From: Pseudomonas putida
Lineage (GTDB): Bacteria > Pseudomonadota > Gammaproteobacteria > Pseudomonadales > Pseudomonadaceae
NCBI GenBank assembly: GCA_029953615.1
Contig: CP124529.1
Span: forward strand, 2,322,998-2,386,997
Direction: 5' to 3'
Length of the DNA: 64,000 nucleotides
Shown: in pieces, positions 43,185-52,638 of the stretch
How positions within the stretch are numbered: position 1 is the first letter of the stretch
How the letters are laid out: every line of letters begins with the position of its first letter
The notes under the pieces: generated by a model
The model's input: the letters and a program-made list of their open reading frames with translations, nothing else
What the model was told of the DNA's origin: nothing
Database searches by the model: none
Position numbers and translations under genes: made by a program

Positions 43185-43517
43185 GTGCAGAGGATCAAGG
43201 GTTACCACGCCCATGTTTACTACAACGCAGCGACCATGGACCAGGCCCGTGAACTGTGTGAAGAGGCGGCGCGTCTGTTTCCCGTGAGCATGGGGCGCAT
43301 GCACCAGAAACCCGTGGGGCCGCACCCGGACTGGAGCTGCCAGCTGGCCTTCGAGCCAGAGTTTGTGGGGGTGGTGCTGCCGTGGTTGGCGCTGTATCGG
43401 AAGGGGTTGGTGGTGTTCATGCACCCGTTAACCGGGGATGAACTGGCGGACCACCGGGACCATGCGATCTGGATGGGGGCGGTGCGGCCGCTGGATCTGT
43501 CGATGTTTGGGGGTTAG
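43185..43517 (+). CDS. DOPA 4,5-dioxygenase-family protein
   Basis: This 110-aa protein has IKGYHAHVYYNAATMDQARELCEEA at the start and RMHQKPVGPHPDWSCQLAF, the His motifs of the small DOPA-dioxygenase-like family (vicinal-oxygen-chelate type). In fungi and plants relatives cleave DOPA extradiol; the bacterial substrate is unknown. GTG at 43185 has CAGGAG 5 bases upstream. The longer frame to 43005 overlaps the divergent gene and is rejected. Confidence 0.88.
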   Translation: MQRIKGYHAHVYYNAATMDQARELCEEAARLFPVSMGRMHQKPVGPHPDWSCQLAFEPEFVGVVLPWLALYRKGLVVFMHPLTGDELADHRDHAIWMGAVRPLDLSMFGG

Positions 43518-43537
43518 ATCTTCATAGTCTGTACTGG

Positions 43538-43627
43538 CCTCATCGCCGGCAAGCCAGCTCCCACAGGGATATCACAGGGCCTGAGGGCGGCGCTGTACCT
43601 GTGGGAGCCGGCTTGCCGGCGATGAAG
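43538..43627. repeat. REP pair (inverted), GCCGGCAAGCC type
   Basis: CATCGCCGGCAAGCCAGCTCCCACAGGG and CTGTGGGAGCCGGCTTGCCGGCGATG flank a 35-base centre, between the convergent dioxygenase-like gene and trpA. Confidence 0.85.
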
Positions 43628-43637
43628 GCGACGCGGT

Positions 43638-44447
43638 TTAACGACGGGCGCCGCGCACCCCTTCAGCCAGTGCCGAGCACAGGCTCAATACATCACTCAC
43701 CGCCTGCTCGGCACTCTTGGCCTGGGCAATCTTGTCGACCAGCGCCGAGCCCACCACCACGCCGTCAGACAGGCGGGCAATGGCCGCAGCCTGCTCCGGC
43801 GTACGAATGCCGAAACCAACGCTGATCGGCAGATCGGTATGCCGACGCAGGCGGGCAATGGCTTCGGTCACGTGCTCGGTGGTCGCCGAGCCAGCGCCGG
43901 TCACACCGGCTACCGACACGTAGTAGACAAATCCGGAGCTGCGCTCCAGCACGCGCGGCAGGCGCGCGTCGTCGGTGGTCGGAGTGGTCAGGCGGATGAA
44001 GTCGATGCCTGCGGCCTGGGCCGGGGTCGCCAGCTCGGCGTCGTGCTCTGGCGGCAGGTCGACGATGATCAGGCCATCGACGCCGGCTTGCTTGGCTTCG
44101 GCGACGAACTTTTCCACGCCAAAGCGGTGGATCGGGTTGTAGTAGCCCATCAGTACGATCGGTGTGGTCTGGTTATCCACACGGAATTCGCGAACCATCT
44201 GCAAGGTCTTGGCCAGGGTCTGGCCGGCTTCCAGGGCACGCAGGGTGGCCAGCTGGATGGCCACGCCGTCGGCCATCGGGTCGGTGAAAGGCATGCCCAG
44301 CTCGATCACGTCGGCACCGGCAGCCGGCAGGCCCTTGAGGATCTGCAGCGAGGCGTCATAGCCCGGATCGCCCGCGGTGACGAAGGTGACCAGTGCCGAG
44401 CGGCCTTCGGCCTTCAGCTCGGCGAAGCGTTGTTCAAGACGGCTCAT
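43638..44447 (-). CDS. trpA: Tryptophan synthase alpha subunit
   Basis: TrpA (269 aa) cleaves indole-3-glycerol phosphate to indole. The catalytic Glu is in [16 protein letters not shown], the catalytic Asp in [14 protein letters not shown], and the phosphate loop includes [10 protein letters not shown] and [16 protein letters not shown] 44447 shares ATGA with the trpB stop, as usual. The longer frame is read inside trpB. Confidence 0.97.
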   Translation of the reverse strand: MSRLEQRFAELKAEGRSALVTFVTAGDPGYDASLQILKGLPAAGADVIELGMPFTDPMADGVAIQLATLRALEAGQTLAKTLQMVREFRVDNQTTPIVLMGYYNPIHRFGVEKFVAEAKQAGVDGLIIVDLPPEHDAELATPAQAAGIDFIRLTTPTTDDARLPRVLERSSGFVYYVSVAGVTGAGSATTEHVTEAIARLRRHTDLPISVGFGIRTPEQAAAIARLSDGVVVGSALVDKIAQAKSAEQAVSDVLSLCSALAEGVRGARR

Positions 44448-45662
44448 GCCTGTTTCTCCTGGGCGGCCATGTGGTTCATGACGGTTTGCATGTCTTTGTC
44501 GCCGCGGCCCGACAGGCACACGACCATCAGGTGGTCCTTGGGCAGCTTCGGTGCGCGCTTGATCGCCTCGGCCAGGGCGTGGGAGCTTTCCAGGGCCGGG
44601 ATGATGCCTTCCAGGCGGCAGGTGGCGTGGAACGCATCCAGCGCTTCGTCGTCGGTGATGCTGACGTACTCGACACGCTTCACTTCGTGCAGGTAGGCGT
44701 GCTCCGGGCCGATGCCCGGGTAGTCCAGGCCAGCGGAAATCGAGTGGGCGTCGGTGATCTGACCGTCTTCGTCCTGCAGCAGGTAGGTGCGGTTACCGTG
44801 CAGCACGCCCGGTACGCCACCGTTCAGGCTGGCCGCGTGCTTGTCGGTGTGCACGCCGTGGCCACCGGCTTCGACACCGATGATCTGCACGCTGGGTTCT
44901 TCGAGGAATTCATGGAACAGGCCCATGGCGTTGGAACCACCGCCGACGCAGGCGACCAGGCTGTCCTGGCAGGCGGCCTTCCTTCTCTTGCAACTGGGCG
45001 CGGGTCTCCTTGCCGATGATCGACTGGAAGTCGCGGACCATGGCCGGGTACGGGTGCGGGCCGGCGACGGTGCCGATCAGGTAGAAGGTGTCTTCTACGT
45101 TGGTGACCCAGTCGCGCAGTGCCTCGTTCATGGCGTCTTTCAGGGTGCCGGTGCCGGCGGTGACCGGGACGATTTCGGCGCCCAGCAGTTTCATGCGGAA
45201 CACGTTGGCCTGCTGGCGCTCGATGTCGGTGGCGCCCATGTAGATCACGCAAGGCAGGCCGAAGCGGGCCGCGACGGTAGCGGTGGCCACGCCGTGCATG
45301 CCGGCGCCGGTTTCGGCGATCAGGCGCTTCTTGCCCATGCGCTTGGCCAGCAACACCTGGCCGATGCAGTTGTTCACCTTGTGCGCGCCGGTGTGGTTGA
45401 GCTCTTCACGCTTGAAGAAGATCTTCGCGCCGCCGCAATGCTCGGTCAGGCGCTCGGCGAAGTACAGCGGGTTGGGGCGGCCGATGTAGTCGCGCTGGAA
45501 GTAGGCCAGCTCTTCGAGGAACTTGGGGTCTGCCTTTGCCGCTTCGTATTCGCGAGCCAGGTCCAGCACCAGTGGCATCAGGGTTTCGGCCACGTAGCGG
45601 CCGCCGAACGAGCCGAACAGGCCGTTGGCGTCGGGGCCGGGGCGGTATTGGGACTGGGTCAT
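44444..45662 (-). pseudogene. trpB: Tryptophan synthase beta subunit, one-base frameshift
   Basis: TrpB joins indole and serine using pyridoxal phosphate. The first part has the PLP lysine region [19 protein letters not shown] and [17 protein letters not shown], then loses frame after [10 protein letters not shown]. The rest resumes in another frame as [22 protein letters not shown] with [13 protein letters not shown] near the end. Removing one C at 44965-44966 restores [19 protein letters not shown] and a 405-aa protein, the normal size. If real, the strain would need tryptophan. The usual alternative is a read error. Confidence 0.92.
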
Positions 45663-45772
45663 GGGGCGCTCCAGGGCGTAATGAATGAGTGATGGGCTTT
45701 ACTCTAACCACGGCACGCCCGGCTGAAAACCGATAAGATTGCGCAAACTTGTCAGAAAAACTCACAGGTACC
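45663..45772. promoter_or_regulatory. Divergent trpBA / trpI promoter gap
   Basis: A 110-base gap between the divergent trpB and trpI starts. By precedent in Pseudomonas, TrpI binds here and activates trpBA with indole-3-glycerol phosphate. I can see A/T-rich segments (for example around 45748-45765) but no site I can assign confidently. Confidence 0.45.
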
Positions 45773-46669
45773 ATGGCCCACGACCTCCCTCCCCTCAACG
45801 CCCTGCGGGCCTTCGAGGCCACCGCCAGGCTTAACAGCGTCAGCCAGGCGGCGGAAGCGCTGCATGTCACCCATGGCGCCGTCAGTCGGCAGATCAAGGT
45901 GCTTGAAGAGCACCTGGGCGTAGCGCTCTTCGTTAAGGACGGGCGTGGCATCAAACTCACAGATGCCGGCATACGCCTGCGCGATGCCAGTGGCGAAGCC
46001 TTCGACCGCTTGCGCAGCGTGTGCGCCGAGCTCAGCCGCGACGTCAGCGAGGCGCCATTCGTGCTGGGCTGCTCGGGCAGCCTGCTGGCGCGCTGGTTCA
46101 TCCCGCGATTGGGGCGGCTGCAGGCGGACTTGCCTGAACTGCGCCTGCACCTGTCGGCCGGTGAAGGGGACCTGGACCCGCGACGGCCAGGGCTGGATGC
46201 GCTGCTGGTATATGCCGAGCCGCCATGGCCGATGGACATGCAGGTGCATGTACTGGCCGAGGAACGCATCGGGCCGGTGCTCAGCCCGCATTTCGCCGGT
46301 TTCGAGCGCTTGCAGGCTGCGCCGGCCAAGGCCTTGCTGGGCGAAGCCTTGCTGCACACCACCTCCCGCCCGCAGGCTTGGCCCACCTGGGCGCTGGAAC
46401 AGGGGCTGGAGCCGGCGGCCCTTCACTATGGCCAGGCTTTCGAGCACCTGTATTACCTGCTGGAAGCTGCCGTGGCCGGGTTGGGTGTGGCGATTGCGCC
46501 GCAGCCTCTGGTCGCCGATGACCTGCGGGCGGGCCGTTTGAGTGCCCCATGGGGTTTTTCACCTACCCCTGCGGCGCTGGCCCTATGGGTGCCCAGGCGC
46601 GCCGCGGACGGGCGCGCCGAGCAGTTGGCGCAGTGGTTAAGGGCGGAACTGGCGCGCCAGGGCGCTTAG
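45773..46669 (+). CDS. trpI: LysR-type activator of trpBA (TrpI)
   Basis: This 298-aa LysR protein has helix-turn-helix [41 protein letters not shown] (about residues 9-49). Its place divergent from trpBA is the classic TrpI location in pseudomonads. ATG at 45773 (MAHDLPPL) is chosen; an in-frame start eight codons upstream (45749) is possible. The ribosome site is weak. Confidence 0.93.
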   Translation: MAHDLPPLNALRAFEATARLNSVSQAAEALHVTHGAVSRQIKVLEEHLGVALFVKDGRGIKLTDAGIRLRDASGEAFDRLRSVCAELSRDVSEAPFVLGCSGSLLARWFIPRLGRLQADLPELRLHLSAGEGDLDPRRPGLDALLVYAEPPWPMDMQVHVLAEERIGPVLSPHFAGFERLQAAPAKALLGEALLHTTSRPQAWPTWALEQGLEPAALHYGQAFEHLYYLLEAAVAGLGVAIAPQPLVADDLRAGRLSAPWGFSPTPAALALWVPRRAADGRAEQLAQWLRAELARQGA

Positions 46670-46989
46670 TTACGTTTACACATCAGGTACGCCGCCAGCA
46701 GGCCCAGTGCGCCGATGGCAACACCCGCAGTGGTGTACGGGTGTTCCTGGGCGTAATCACGGGTGGCGATGCCGGTCTGGCGGGTCCGCTGCTTCACTTC
46801 CTCGTAGGCATCGCTCAGCAGGCTACGGGAATGCCGAAGGGCGTTTTCGGCGTTGCTGCGGATGGCCTTCACCGACTTCTGGGATTCTTCCGACGCGTCA
46901 TGCTTGAGGTTCTCCAGACTTTTCAGAAGGCTCTCGATTTCGGCTTCCATGCTTTCCAGGGACGTTTTACGCAGCGAATTGCGGTGCAT
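46666..46989 (-). CDS. YqjD/ElaB-like (DUF883) membrane-anchored protein
   Basis: This 107-aa protein has a long coiled-coil-like helix (about 10-75, [22 protein letters not shown]...), then [25 protein letters not shown], a C-terminal membrane anchor with a basic end. In E. coli the family anchors ribosomes at the membrane in stationary phase. AAGGAG precedes the start. Its stop overlaps the end of trpI by 4 bases. Confidence 0.9.
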   Translation of the reverse strand: MHRNSLRKTSLESMEAEIESLLKSLENLKHDASEESQKSVKAIRSNAENALRHSRSLLSDAYEEVKQRTRQTGIATRDYAQEHPYTTAGVAIGALGLLAAYLMCKRN

Positions 46990-47139
46990 ATTGACTCTCC
47001 TTCGCGTTGTGGGCTGTAGAGGTTGCGACTGCCAAGCGAAGCGAAAGTGCGATCGAACTTTCGCCTAGGGTGACCGCTCGCAGGTAAACCCGGCCTGCGC
47101 TGCTAGGCTCAATTTCACCATCATCCAAGGAGAGCGCTC

Positions 47140-47355
47140 ATGACCGATCATCACACCTACAAGAAGATCGAACTGGTGGGGTCTTCGACCACCAGCATCG
47201 AAGAGGCGATCAACAATGCCCTGGCCGAAGCCGGCAAGAGCATCAAGCATCTGGAGTGGTTCGAAGTGATAGATACCCGTGGCCATATCCGCGACAACAA
47301 GGCGGCGCACTTCCAGGTCACGCTGAAGGTCGGCTTCCGTATCGCCAATAGCTGA
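47140..47355 (+). CDS. Dodecin flavin-binding protein
   Basis: A 71-aa protein with the dodecin pattern YKKIELVGSSTTSIEEAINNAL, the flavin-stacking Trp in HLEWFEVIDTRGH and FQVTLKVGFRI. Dodecins form hollow dodecamers that store or buffer flavins. It is preceded by AAGGAGAGCGCTC. Confidence 0.95.
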   Translation: MTDHHTYKKIELVGSSTTSIEEAINNALAEAGKSIKHLEWFEVIDTRGHIRDNKAAHFQVTLKVGFRIANS

Positions 47356-47360
47356 AACAC

Positions 47361-47383
47361 TGCCGGGCTGGATGAGCCCGGCA
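47361..47383 (+). terminator. Hairpin after the dodecin gene
   Basis: TGCCGGGCT-GGATG-AGCCCGGCA is a strong hairpin 5 bases past the stop, but there is no T run, so it may act as an mRNA stabiliser rather than a terminator. Confidence 0.5.
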
Positions 47384-47456
47384 TGATGGGGTATTCAGGA
47401 AAGGGGCGCCTTGGCGGGTGCCCTTTCTGATTTCATCTGCACAAGGAAAGCGAGTG

Positions 47457-47678
47457 ATGAACAAACTGATTCTGGCGCTGGGCCTGATGACCCTGGCCGG
47501 TGGTGCGCTGGCAGCAGGCAAGCCGTGTGAGGAGCTCAAGGCAGAAATTGCGGCCAAGCTGGATGCCAAGGGGGTCACCGGCTACAAGCTGGAGATCGTC
47601 GACAAGGGGGACCCGGCCGGCAAGGTGATCGGAACCTGCGAGGCGGGTACCAAGGAGATTGTGTACCGCCGCGGTTAA
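47457..47678 (+). CDS. DUF1161 periplasmic protein (copy 1)
   Basis: A 73-aa secreted protein with signal MNKLILALGLMTLAGGALA and a mature part KPCEELKAEIAAKLDAKGVTGY..., two cysteines (Cys in KPCEE and in GTCEAG) and a C-terminal KEIVYRRG. The family is uncharacterised. It is paralogous to the gene at 49434 (same KPCEELKAEI and GTC patterns). Confidence 0.88.
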   Translation: MNKLILALGLMTLAGGALAAGKPCEELKAEIAAKLDAKGVTGYKLEIVDKGDPAGKVIGTCEAGTKEIVYRRG

Positions 47679-47687
47679 CGCGTTGGC

Positions 47688-47777
47688 TTCTTCGCGGGCT
47701 CGCCCGCTCCCACAGGGGCTGCACAGGTTTCAGCATCTGTGCAGTCCCTGTGGGAGCGGGCAAGCCCGCGAAGAAGG
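47688..47777. repeat. REP pair (inverted), GCGGG/CCCGC type
   Basis: TTCTTCGCGGGCTCGCCCGCTCCCACAGG and CCTGTGGGAGCGGGCAAGCCCGCGAAGAA face each other. It sits between convergent genes and touches the stop of the luciferase-like monooxygenase gene. Confidence 0.85.
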
Positions 47778-48782
47778 TCACGCGGTCTTGAGCGCCTGCG
47801 CCATCAGTTCATAGGACCGGATCCGGTCCGCATGCTCATACAAATCACAGGTAAAGATCAGCTCATCCGCGCCGGTCTGCTCTAGCAGCACTTCCACCTT
47901 GGCCCGCACTTTCTGCGGGCTGCCGATCATCGCCAGGCCGAGGAAGCTGCCCACCGCGTCCCGTTCATGGGGTAGCCACAGCCCATCCATGCTTTCCACT
48001 GGCGGCTTCTGCATCAGGCTCTGCCCGCGAATCAGCGCGAGGATGCGCTGGTACACGGAGGTGGCCAGGTACTCGGCCTTTTCGTCAGTTTCTGCCACTA
48101 CCATGGGAATGCCCAGCATCACATACGGCTTGTCCAATGTGGTCGACGGCTTGAAGTGGTTGCGGTACACGCGGATCGCCTCATGCATCAGGCGTGGTGC
48201 GAAGTGCGAGGCGAAGGCGTAGGGCATGCCGCGCATACCCGCCAACTGGGCGCTGAACAGGCTGGAACCCAGCAGCCACATGGGCACATCGGTGTCGTGC
48301 CCAGGCACAGCGATCACTTTTTGATCATCGGTACGCGGGCCAAGATAGCGTGACAGTTCCTCGACATCATCCGGGAAGTCATCCGGGCCGCCAGCGCGGT
48401 CGCGACGCAGGGCGTAGGCAGTCATCTGGTCGGAGCCCGGCGCGCGGCCCAGCCCCAGGTCGATACGCCCCGGATACAGGCTGGCCAGGGTGCCGAATTG
48501 TTCGGCGATCACCAGCGGCGCATGGTTGGGCAGCATGACCCCGCCAGAGCCCACGCGAATGCTCGAGGTGCCCCCGGCCAGGTAGCCGATCAGCACCGAA
48601 GTCGCCGAACTGGCGATGCCGTCCATGTTGTGGTGCTCGGCTACCCAGAAGCGGTTGTAGCCAAAGCGCTCGACGTGCTGCGCCAGGTCCAGCGAGTTGC
48701 GCAGCGACTGCGCCGGGCCGGCATCGGCGCGTACCGGCACCAGGTCGAGGGTGGAAATCTTCAGGTCACGCAACTGCGTCAT
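47778..48782 (-). CDS. LLM-class flavin-dependent (luciferase-like) oxidoreductase
   Basis: A 334-aa TIM-barrel protein of the luciferase-like monooxygenase family. Diagnostic parts are [69 protein letters not shown] and [21 protein letters not shown]. It resembles the E. coli YhbW type, whose substrate is unknown. ATG 48782 has GGAGG upstream; the longer frame is rejected. Confidence 0.92.
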   Translation of the reverse strand: MTQLRDLKISTLDLVPVRADAGPAQSLRNSLDLAQHVERFGYNRFWVAEHHNMDGIASSATSVLIGYLAGGTSSIRVGSGGVMLPNHAPLVIAEQFGTLASLYPGRIDLGLGRAPGSDQMTAYALRRDRAGGPDDFPDDVEELSRYLGPRTDDQKVIAVPGHDTDVPMWLLGSSLFSAQLAGMRGMPYAFASHFAPRLMHEAIRVYRNHFKPSTTLDKPYVMLGIPMVVAETDEKAEYLATSVYQRILALIRGQSLMQKPPVESMDGLWLPHERDAVGSFLGLAMIGSPQKVRAKVEVLLEQTGADELIFTCDLYEHADRIRSYELMAQALKTA

Positions 48783-48934
48783 GGAGCCTCCGCAAAGGTG
48801 TTTGGCCACAGGCCTTTTCAACTCTGTATGGGCACATTCGCCGGATTCAATGCTTGCCGTGCGATTGCTCTGAACTTGCTGTAGGCGGCTGGCCTCTGAA
48901 GCCTTAAGTATGTAACCCGAGACCAGGAGGCATC

Positions 48935-49360
48935 ATGAAAAAGACAGCATCGGCGATCTGGCAAGGTGGCCTGAAGGACGGCAAAGGCCTGCTTTCTACC
49001 GAAAGTGGCGCGCTCAAGCAGAACCCCTACGGCTTCAACACCCGTTTCGAGGGCTCGCCCGGGACCAACCCGGAGGAGCTGATCGGCGCGGCGCACGCTG
49101 GCTGCTTCTCGATGGCACTGTCGATGATGCTGGGCGAAGCGGGGTTCACCCCGGACAGGATTGACACCGCTGCCGAAGTGACGCTCGACAAGCAGGCTGA
49201 CGGCTTTGCCATTACCGCAGTGCACCTGGTACTCAGGGCCAAGGTGCCCGGGGCGAGTGAAGCGCAGTTCTTGCAGATTGCCGAGAAGGCCAAGGCCGGG
49301 TGCCCGGTGTCCAAGGTGCTGAACGCGAAGATCAGCCTGGATGCGGCGTTGGTGGGTTGA
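48935..49360 (+). CDS. osmC: OsmC/Ohr-family peroxiredoxin
   Basis: A 141-aa thiol peroxidase of the OsmC type with the two conserved cysteines, C57 (GAAHAGCFSMALS) and C123 (AKAGCPVSK). These enzymes reduce organic hydroperoxides. AGGAGG precedes the ATG. It is divergent from the luciferase-like gene. Confidence 0.94.
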   Translation: MKKTASAIWQGGLKDGKGLLSTESGALKQNPYGFNTRFEGSPGTNPEELIGAAHAGCFSMALSMMLGEAGFTPDRIDTAAEVTLDKQADGFAITAVHLVLRAKVPGASEAQFLQIAEKAKAGCPVSKVLNAKISLDAALVG

Positions 49361-49433
49361 AGCAGTGCAATGAGGGCGGTTTGTTGTAGTCTAGACAGCG
49401 TCGGCAGCACGCTGCCCTTTCAGGAGCCGTTTC

Positions 49434-49667
49434 ATGATTCGCGTCGCAATCGCCGTGTTGGCTTCCCTGGTCGCCACGTCTACGCTGGCGGCGGTCAAGC
49501 CGTGCGAAGAGCTCAAAGCCGAGATCGAGGCCAAGATCCAGGCCCAGGGGGTTTCGTCCTATACCCTGGAAATCGTGCCCAACAGTGAGGTCAAGGACCC
49601 GAACATGGTCGTCGGGACCTGTGATGGTGGGACCAAAAAAATCATTTATCAGAAGAATGATCGGTGA
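49434..49667 (+). CDS. DUF1161 periplasmic protein (copy 2)
   Basis: A 77-aa secreted protein with signal MIRVAIAVLASLVATSTLA and mature VKPCEELKAEIEAKIQAQGVSSY... with KKIIYQKNDR at the end. It is closely related to the gene at 47457, 1.8 kb away. The function is unknown. It starts 73 bases after osmC. Confidence 0.88.
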   Translation: MIRVAIAVLASLVATSTLAAVKPCEELKAEIEAKIQAQGVSSYTLEIVPNSEVKDPNMVVGTCDGGTKKIIYQKNDR

Positions 49668-49679
49668 GTCCTGGAGCCT

Positions 49680-49781
49680 GGGGCCGCTTTGCGGCCCATT
49701 CGCAGCGCAAGGCTGCTCCTACAGGAAATACGCGATCTTTGTAGCAGCCCTATGCTGCGAATGGGCTGCGAAGCGGCCCCT
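49680..49781. repeat. REP pair (inverted), GGCCGC type (diverged)
   Basis: GGGGCCGCTTTGCGGCCCATTCGCAGCGCAAGGCTGCTCCTACAGG and an inverted diverged copy ending CGAATGGGCTGCGAAGCGGCCCC. Confidence 0.8.
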
Positions 49782-49783
49782 GA

Positions 49784-50197
49784 TCAAGGAATGCAGAACA
49801 CCTCGCTAGGTTCGTTCACCACCACCTTGCGGCTGCCGTCATACAGCAGCACCTGCGGCTCCATCACCGGCGCCCGTGCCTCCAGGCGATAGCGCTCACC
49901 GGCCTTGAAGTTGTCAAAACGCACGGTCAGGTAGCACGTACGGTCCCTGGGCTGGGTCGTGAGGCCACCCCCCTTGATCTCATAATCGAAGCGCACTACC
50001 AGTTCGTGCTTGCCCGGCGTCACCTGGAAGTAACGGCCATCCTCCAGTCGTTTGCCATCAAGGCGGTCGGCCATGATCACCCTGCCGGGGGTTATGGTGT
50101 ACAGGTCGACCCAGGCCTGCTTGGGGTCGACGGGCGGCAAGGGGCTGGCGCAAGCCCCCAGTGCACTGAGGGCCATCAGCATCATGGGCTGGCGCAT
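49784..50197 (-). CDS. Putative lipoprotein (copy A of a tandem pair)
   Basis: A 137-aa protein with a lipoprotein-type signal LMALSALGACASP (lipobox Cys near residue 16), then DPKQAWVDLYTITPGRVIMADRLDGKRLEDGRYFQVTPGKHELVVRFDYEI and a conserved Cys in RTCYLTVRFDNFKAGERY. It is homologous to the next gene at 50253 (DPNQAWIDL..., YFEVPPGSHELTVRY). The function is unknown. Confidence 0.88.
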   Translation of the reverse strand: MRQPMMLMALSALGACASPLPPVDPKQAWVDLYTITPGRVIMADRLDGKRLEDGRYFQVTPGKHELVVRFDYEIKGGGLTTQPRDRTCYLTVRFDNFKAGERYRLEARAPVMEPQVLLYDGSRKVVVNEPSEVFCIP

Positions 50198-50252
50198 GGC
50201 AAGACTCCCGCTTGCGATTTACACGCTACAAGCATAGCGCCGTTTGTGCGAT

Positions 50253-50666
50253 TCAGGTGCGTTGGCAGCCTGCAGGCAAACCTTGGCCAACCAGTTTTTG
50301 CTGATGGTCGTAGAGTTTGATCCAGGGGCGGAAGCCGATGCTGCCAGCCTGCAGCTGGTAGCGCTGGCCGGCACTGAAATCCTTGAAGGTCAGCTTGACC
50401 TGGCAATCCCGCCACAAAGGCTCTTCGACCGGGCCGATATTGCTTGGAGTAACCGGGAACTGGTAGCGCACGGTCAGCTCGTGGCTGCCGGGCGGTACTT
50501 CGAAGTAACGGTTGTCGGCCCAGTCGCGTTCATCTACCTGCACGGCGTGCAGCGAGGTGTTGTCGTAGGGCGTGAGGTCGATCCAGGCCTGGTTCGGGTC
50601 CGGGTCTGGCAGGGTCGAACAGGCGGATATCAGCAACAGTGAGCTGGTGACCAACAGTGCACGCAT
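50253..50666 (-). CDS. Putative lipoprotein (copy B of a tandem pair)
   Basis: A 137-aa protein with signal LLVTSSLLLISACSTL (lipobox Cys near residue 16) and the shared core DPNQAWIDLTPYDNTSLHAVQVDERDW... YFEVPPGSHELTVRYQFPV, with RDCQVKLTFKDFSAGQRYQL. It is a paralog of the downstream gene at 49784; the two probably arose by tandem duplication. No function is assigned. Confidence 0.88.
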   Translation of the reverse strand: MRALLVTSSLLLISACSTLPDPDPNQAWIDLTPYDNTSLHAVQVDERDWADNRYFEVPPGSHELTVRYQFPVTPSNIGPVEEPLWRDCQVKLTFKDFSAGQRYQLQAGSIGFRPWIKLYDHQQKLVGQGLPAGCQRT

Positions 50667-50733
50667 GGCGAAACGCCCCCTTGGCGAGATAGTCTTGGCG
50701 TGAATCGGCCATGAGCGAGTCAGACAGTTGCGG

Positions 50734-51825
50734 ATGCTTCGACTTATTCTTGTGCAGCGCTCAGGCCCTGGGCCACTCGACCTCGTTTTTAGCCGTTTGG
50801 TTCCCCTGCTGGCGGTGCTCCTGCTGAACGGTTGTAGCAGCGTGGCCTACTATGGGCAGCTGGCCGAGGGCCAGTGGCAGCTGCTACGCGCACGGCAGCC
50901 GGTGGAGCAGGTAGTGGCCAACCCGGCCACTTCAACGCAATTGCGCGCACGACTGGAGCACGCCAGGCAGGCGCGGTTATTTGCCAGCCAGCAGCTGAAG
51001 CTGCCGGATAACCGCAGCTACCGGGTGTATGCCGACATTGGCCGGCCCTATGTGGTGTGGAACGTGTTCGCCACCCCCGAGCTGTCGTTGCAGCCAGTGA
51101 CGCACTGCTTCCCGATCGCGGGGTGTGTGGCCTACCGCGGCTATTACCAACAAGGCGCGGCGCGTGGGGCGGCAGCGCTGATGCGCCAGGACGGCATGGA
51201 TGTGTACGTGGGCGGCGTGGAGGCTTATTCGACGCTGGGCTGGTTCGACGACCCGATTCTGTCATCGATGGTGGGCTGGAGCGACGAGCGCCTGGCCACA
51301 CTGATCTTCCATGAGCTGGCCCACCAGCGCTTCTATGTGCAGGACGATACCGAGTTCAACGAGTCGTTTGCCTCCTTCGTCGAACAGGAAGGCACGCGGC
51401 AATGGCGCGTGGCGCGAGGCCTGGCTGCCTCTGACGGGGAGCGGGGGAAGCAGCGTGAGCAGTTCATTCGGCTGGTGCTGGCCAGCCGCGAGCGGCTGCA
51501 GGCGATTTATGCAGGGCCTCTGGGTGATGTGCAGAAGCGGGCTGCCAAGCAGGCGGAGTTCGAACGTCTAAGGCGGGAATACCGGCAGGTGCGTGATGCC
51601 CAGTGGGGTGGTGACAAGCGCTATGACGCCTGGATGTATGGGCCGATGAGCAATGCCAAGTTGTTGCCGTTCGGGCTGTATGACCAGTGGGTGCCGGCGT
51701 TTGCGGTGGTGTTCCGCGAGGTTGGCGGGGACTGGCGGCGGTTTTACGAGCGGGTTGAGCAACTGGGAAGGTTGCCGATCGCTGAAAGGAAGGCTGTGTT
51801 GCAGAGGTTGATGGCTAACCTGTGA
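50734..51825 (+). CDS. Putative membrane-anchored aminopeptidase
   Basis: A 363-aa protein with a lipoprotein-like leader (LLAVLLLNGCSSVAYY). The zinc-peptidase site HELAHQRFYVQDDTEFNESFASFVEQEG has HExxH at about residues 193-197 and a downstream Glu in NESFA. This is the COG4324-type predicted aminopeptidase. The substrate is unknown. The ATG at 50734 is preferred to a TTG two codons upstream. It is divergent from the tandem lipoprotein genes. Confidence 0.88.
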   Translation: MLRLILVQRSGPGPLDLVFSRLVPLLAVLLLNGCSSVAYYGQLAEGQWQLLRARQPVEQVVANPATSTQLRARLEHARQARLFASQQLKLPDNRSYRVYADIGRPYVVWNVFATPELSLQPVTHCFPIAGCVAYRGYYQQGAARGAAALMRQDGMDVYVGGVEAYSTLGWFDDPILSSMVGWSDERLATLIFHELAHQRFYVQDDTEFNESFASFVEQEGTRQWRVARGLAASDGERGKQREQFIRLVLASRERLQAIYAGPLGDVQKRAAKQAEFERLRREYRQVRDAQWGGDKRYDAWMYGPMSNAKLLPFGLYDQWVPAFAVVFREVGGDWRRFYERVEQLGRLPIAERKAVLQRLMANL

Positions 51826-51831
51826 GTTTTT

Positions 51832-51949
51832 GGGGCCGCTTTGCGGCCCATCGTCGGCAAGCCAACTCCCACCCCGACCGCACCGATTTCAAGTCATGCG
51901 CAGTACCTGTGGGAGCTGGCTTGCCGGCGATGGGCTGCAAAGCAGCCCC
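51832..51949. repeat. REP pair, GCCGGCAAGCC type
   Basis: CATCGTCGGCAAGCCAACTCCCACC (diverged) and CCTGTGGGAGCTGGCTTGCCGGCGATG face each other, with GGGGCCGC...GCGGCCC and GGGCTGCAAAGCAGCCC hairpins outside. Located between convergent genes. Confidence 0.8.
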
Positions 51950-51957
51950 CATGGCCA

Positions 51958-52608
51958 TCAAGCCTTGAGAAATGCCTGATGCATCTCGGCCAAGGTAGCA
52001 AAGTGGAATGCCGGTTCTTCCGCCATCAGCTCTTCCTGGCTACCAAACCCGTACCCCACCGCCACTGCCTGCAAACCATTGCTGCGTGCACCGATCAGGT
52101 CATGCTTGCGATCGCCGATCATCAGCGTCTGCGCCGGGTCCAGGCGCTCCTCATCCAGCAGGTGGCGAATCAGCTCGACCTTGTTGGTGCGCGTGCCGTC
52201 CAGTTCACTGCCATAGATCACCTTGAAGTGGTGGTCGAAGGCAAAGTGACGGGCGATTTCGCGAGCGAATTTCCAAGGTTTGGAGGTGGCAATATACAGC
52301 GTGCGGCCTTGGCCGCTCAGCGCATCGAGCAGCTCCGGCACACCGTCGAACACCAGGTTTTCGTACAGTCCGGTGACGCTGAAGCGTTCACGATAGAAGT
52401 TCACCGCATCCCAGGCCTTGGCTTCGTCGAAGTTGTAAAACTGCATGAAAGCCTGCAGCAGGGGTGGGCCGATGAAGTGTTCGAGGCGGGTCAGGTCCGG
52501 CTCGTCGATGCCTAGCTTGGCCAAGGCGTACTGGATCGAGCGGGTGATGCCCTGGCGCGGGTCGGTCAGGGTGCCGTCGAGGTCGAACAGGATGTTCTGC
52601 TGGTGCAT
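51958..52608 (-). CDS. HAD-superfamily phosphatase (phosphoglycolate-phosphatase-like)
   Basis: A 216-aa HAD hydrolase, subfamily IA. Motif I is ILFDLDGTLTDPRQG (residues 6-20), motif II the Thr/Ser in LYIATSKPWKFA, and motif III GDRKHDLIGARSNG. It resembles Gph/YqaB-type phosphatases. The physiological substrate cannot be fixed by sequence; phosphoglycolate is one option. Confidence 0.92.
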   Translation of the reverse strand: MHQQNILFDLDGTLTDPRQGITRSIQYALAKLGIDEPDLTRLEHFIGPPLLQAFMQFYNFDEAKAWDAVNFYRERFSVTGLYENLVFDGVPELLDALSGQGRTLYIATSKPWKFAREIARHFAFDHHFKVIYGSELDGTRTNKVELIRHLLDEERLDPAQTLMIGDRKHDLIGARSNGLQAVAVGYGFGSQEELMAEEPAFHFATLAEMHQAFLKA

Positions 52609-52638
52609 TTACTGGGTTCCACTTGAGTGCTGCGTGGC

